Shown here in pieces: positions 62,030 through 64,000 of a DNA stretch of 64,000 nt. Each line of letters opens with the position of its first letter. The stretch's first letter is position 1. The stretch is from Hyperoplus lanceolatus (Eukaryota > Chordata > Actinopteri > Uranoscopiformes > Ammodytidae), in the NCBI GenBank assembly GCA_026929865.2, contig CM049398.1, positions 25,958,501 through 26,022,500 of the forward strand. Reading direction: 5' to 3'. Both the position numbers and the translations under genes were made by a program. The notes beneath the pieces were generated by a model. It was not told the DNA's origin and did no database searches. It was given only the letters and a program-made list of their open reading frames with translations.

Positions 62030-64000
62030 ACCTGTATTTGTATTGGTGCCTTCATAGGGACTTTAGGTCCGTTTTTTATACGTTTATTTATGGCGTCCCT
62101 GAAGGTTAACACATCAACATTTCACAAAACACTAAAACAGTTCAGAAATATACAATATAATATAAAACAGAACAACATTTCAGATGATGGAAAGAGTAAG
62201 ACAAATAAGTTTTGTTTGTTATTGGACAGAAACCAAGTCAATTCAGAGTTTAGTTTAGCTGTGGGGAGGCTCTAAACACTTGGTTTTAATGGTGCAATGG
62301 ATCACAGTTGCACTGTAGGGATCACCCCCCCATGGTTCAGCACACACTTAAACCATGGATTGGCTTTGCTATCAAACTATTGCATGTGAGTATGGCGTGG
62401 CTGATAAAATGCAATCCGGTAATGCGTTATAAAATAAAAATCCACTGTTTAGTGTGTTCAAGATGATTTGGTTACCTATCCAGATCGAAAAAAGTATTGT
62501 GCTTTGATGAATGAACATTTTGTTGTGTCAAAATCAAATTTCAGATTGATCCTAGCACAGAAAAATTAATTGATAAGCTAAATACCATTTTTGTTATTGT
62601 GACAATTATGTTACAACGGAATTCCATGACTATTTTAAGGCTAAAGGCCCGATGTGACGTATACGTCACAGCAGTATTTTGCGAATTGGTTCTATATAAA
62701 ATTGTTCAGGAAATATAGTCAGACTAAGTTAAATGTAATACAGGACACACTATTACAGCATTATACTTGTTAAATGGGTTTAAACTCACCTTAACTCACC
62801 TTAGCTTTAACCTGTGTTAGCAGGGGTCTAACTAGCTGGAAAAATTAACACACAGTAGTCAAGAAGTAAAATTCTCATAATTTTGAAAAATATTGTTATG
62901 CATTAGATCAAGGTAGTATACAAAAGTTACTGAAGGGATTTCATTTAATCATTAATGTTGTTGCACTGGCACAAAGGTACACCGCACCCTGTGAGTTTGA
63001 ATTGATACACATGAACCAATTCACTATTTTCAATAAAAGGAATTACAATCATTAAAGGTTACTCAGCGATTGTAATCCAGAACACTCTTTGTCAAAATCA
63101 GCTAATATCTACTCACCATCCGCTACCTGTCCGTTGTGACGCTGAGGTTGGGTGTATACACACAGCAGCAGCTCAATCTAAAAAGCTGGCTCATAGCCTG
63201 GTGCTAGGAGTGTCAAATATTGCATCGTATGAACATAAACAAGCGGTCGCCAAACATTTGCTGGAAATCACCTGCACTTGTTTTAATTTTTATCATTGCC
63301 ATTTAACCCCCTGTTATATTTAATCTATTTTGAATTATTATATGGCAAATTTCTTCCATATCCATTGGATGTTACAAATTATTGGAAATTCCCAGTGCAT
63401 GAATATGATATACCAGGTTGCAGAGCTAAAACAAATTAGATTTTGATTACAAAGTTGTTAAGGTATTAAGGTGCTGGGTATTTTTAAAAGGAAAAAACAA
63501 AATAAGAAAAACATCAGTTTTCAGTTCAGTTGTCCTTAGTAGTTTCCCTGTTGGGGATAGTCTGAAATTAGTTTCTAATTCCACACGATTCAGGATGTCA
63601 CTGCATAACTTTCTGTTGCACAGCAATAGGCCATTATATCAAGCTGGATATCCAATACCCTCGAGTGTGGATATATCAGTAGGGAAGTGTCTTGCTGAGG
63701 CATCCTTTTTCTACCTATCAATTGTGCTCTCTTTCCTAACCTGATCTGTTTCTATTTCCCTCAAGCTCCTTCTCATTTTGATTTCCCTCAACACATGTCA
63801 CAGCTTTTTCCCCAAAACATAATATTCATCTAACTACTACTGTATGTGTACCATTGTTCAAGTGAATCATGTTTTTCTAAGTCTTTTTATGTTCCAATCA
63901 ATAGTTTTTCAAAGTTCTTGCTTTCTACTGCCACTTGCATTTTCTTTTTTCCCCTACTCCATCCCTTTCTACTAGTCTCCCAACCCACCTCTCCAAATAA
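62030..64000. other. Unrecognised AT-rich sequence with a CRE-like palindrome
   Basis: No coding region or element found. At 62653-62670 TGTGACGTATACGTCACA is a perfect 18-bp palindrome containing two TGACGTA half sites back to back, resembling a cAMP-response-type bZIP site. Whether it is functional cannot be seen. The remainder to the window end is plain AT-rich sequence. Confidence 0.45.

Overview
The window looks like non-coding nuclear DNA of a ray-finned (teleost) fish. The evidence is the repeat content: a Tc1-like transposon of the fish type, tRNA-derived SINEs, a non-LTR retrotransposon, several families of short non-autonomous DNA transposons (MITEs), a hAT-type element, and many long CA/GT microsatellites. 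The sequence is AT-rich outside the repeats. I find no convincing exon of a host protein-coding gene on either strand, and no rRNA, stand-alone tRNA gene or CRISPR array. The only recognisable coding capacity belongs to transposable elements, and all of it is broken. The window is best read as an intergenic region or the inside of a very large intron.

Layout. 1-2048: the 5' part of a Tc1-like transposon on the minus strand, split by a 1,008-bp TIR element (975-1982) with a clean TAA duplication. 2049-9200: mostly unrecognised sequence with one SINE (4835-5031, 14-bp target duplication), a compound tetranucleotide array and a purine-rich stretch. 9200-11325: a 5'-truncated LINE whose reverse transcriptase keeps its YVDD centre but has a frameshift. 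11330-12130: diverged tandem units followed by long G runs and a perfect hairpin. 12130-18842: nothing recognised except microsatellites. 18852-19450: a TIR element with a 9-bp target duplication. 20915-21536 and 53253-53812: two copies of one MITE family. 25800-26720: an older MITE carrying a TTAA-flanked element (26016-26622), which has a near-identical sister at 43201-43812. 31163-31454 and 44374-44540: two more SINEs. 45671-47305: a non-autonomous hAT element with an exact 8-bp duplication. 47984-48927: another TIR element with a large internal fold-back. 53905-55046: an unusual cluster of a ~15-bp motif in both orientations. 58242-58656 and 61579-62019: two copies of another MITE family, 3 kb apart. 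The remainder is unique-looking AT-rich DNA with microsatellites.

The elements do not form a pathway. Their nesting gives a relative insertion history: the Tc1 element is older than the TAA element inside it, and the GGTAAC-type MITE is older than the TTAA element inside it. The least explained structures are the motif cluster at 53.9-55.05 kb, the miRNA-precursor-sized hairpin at 40320-40406, the 38-bp perfect palindrome at 21386-21423 and the 18-bp CRE-like palindrome at 62653-62670.
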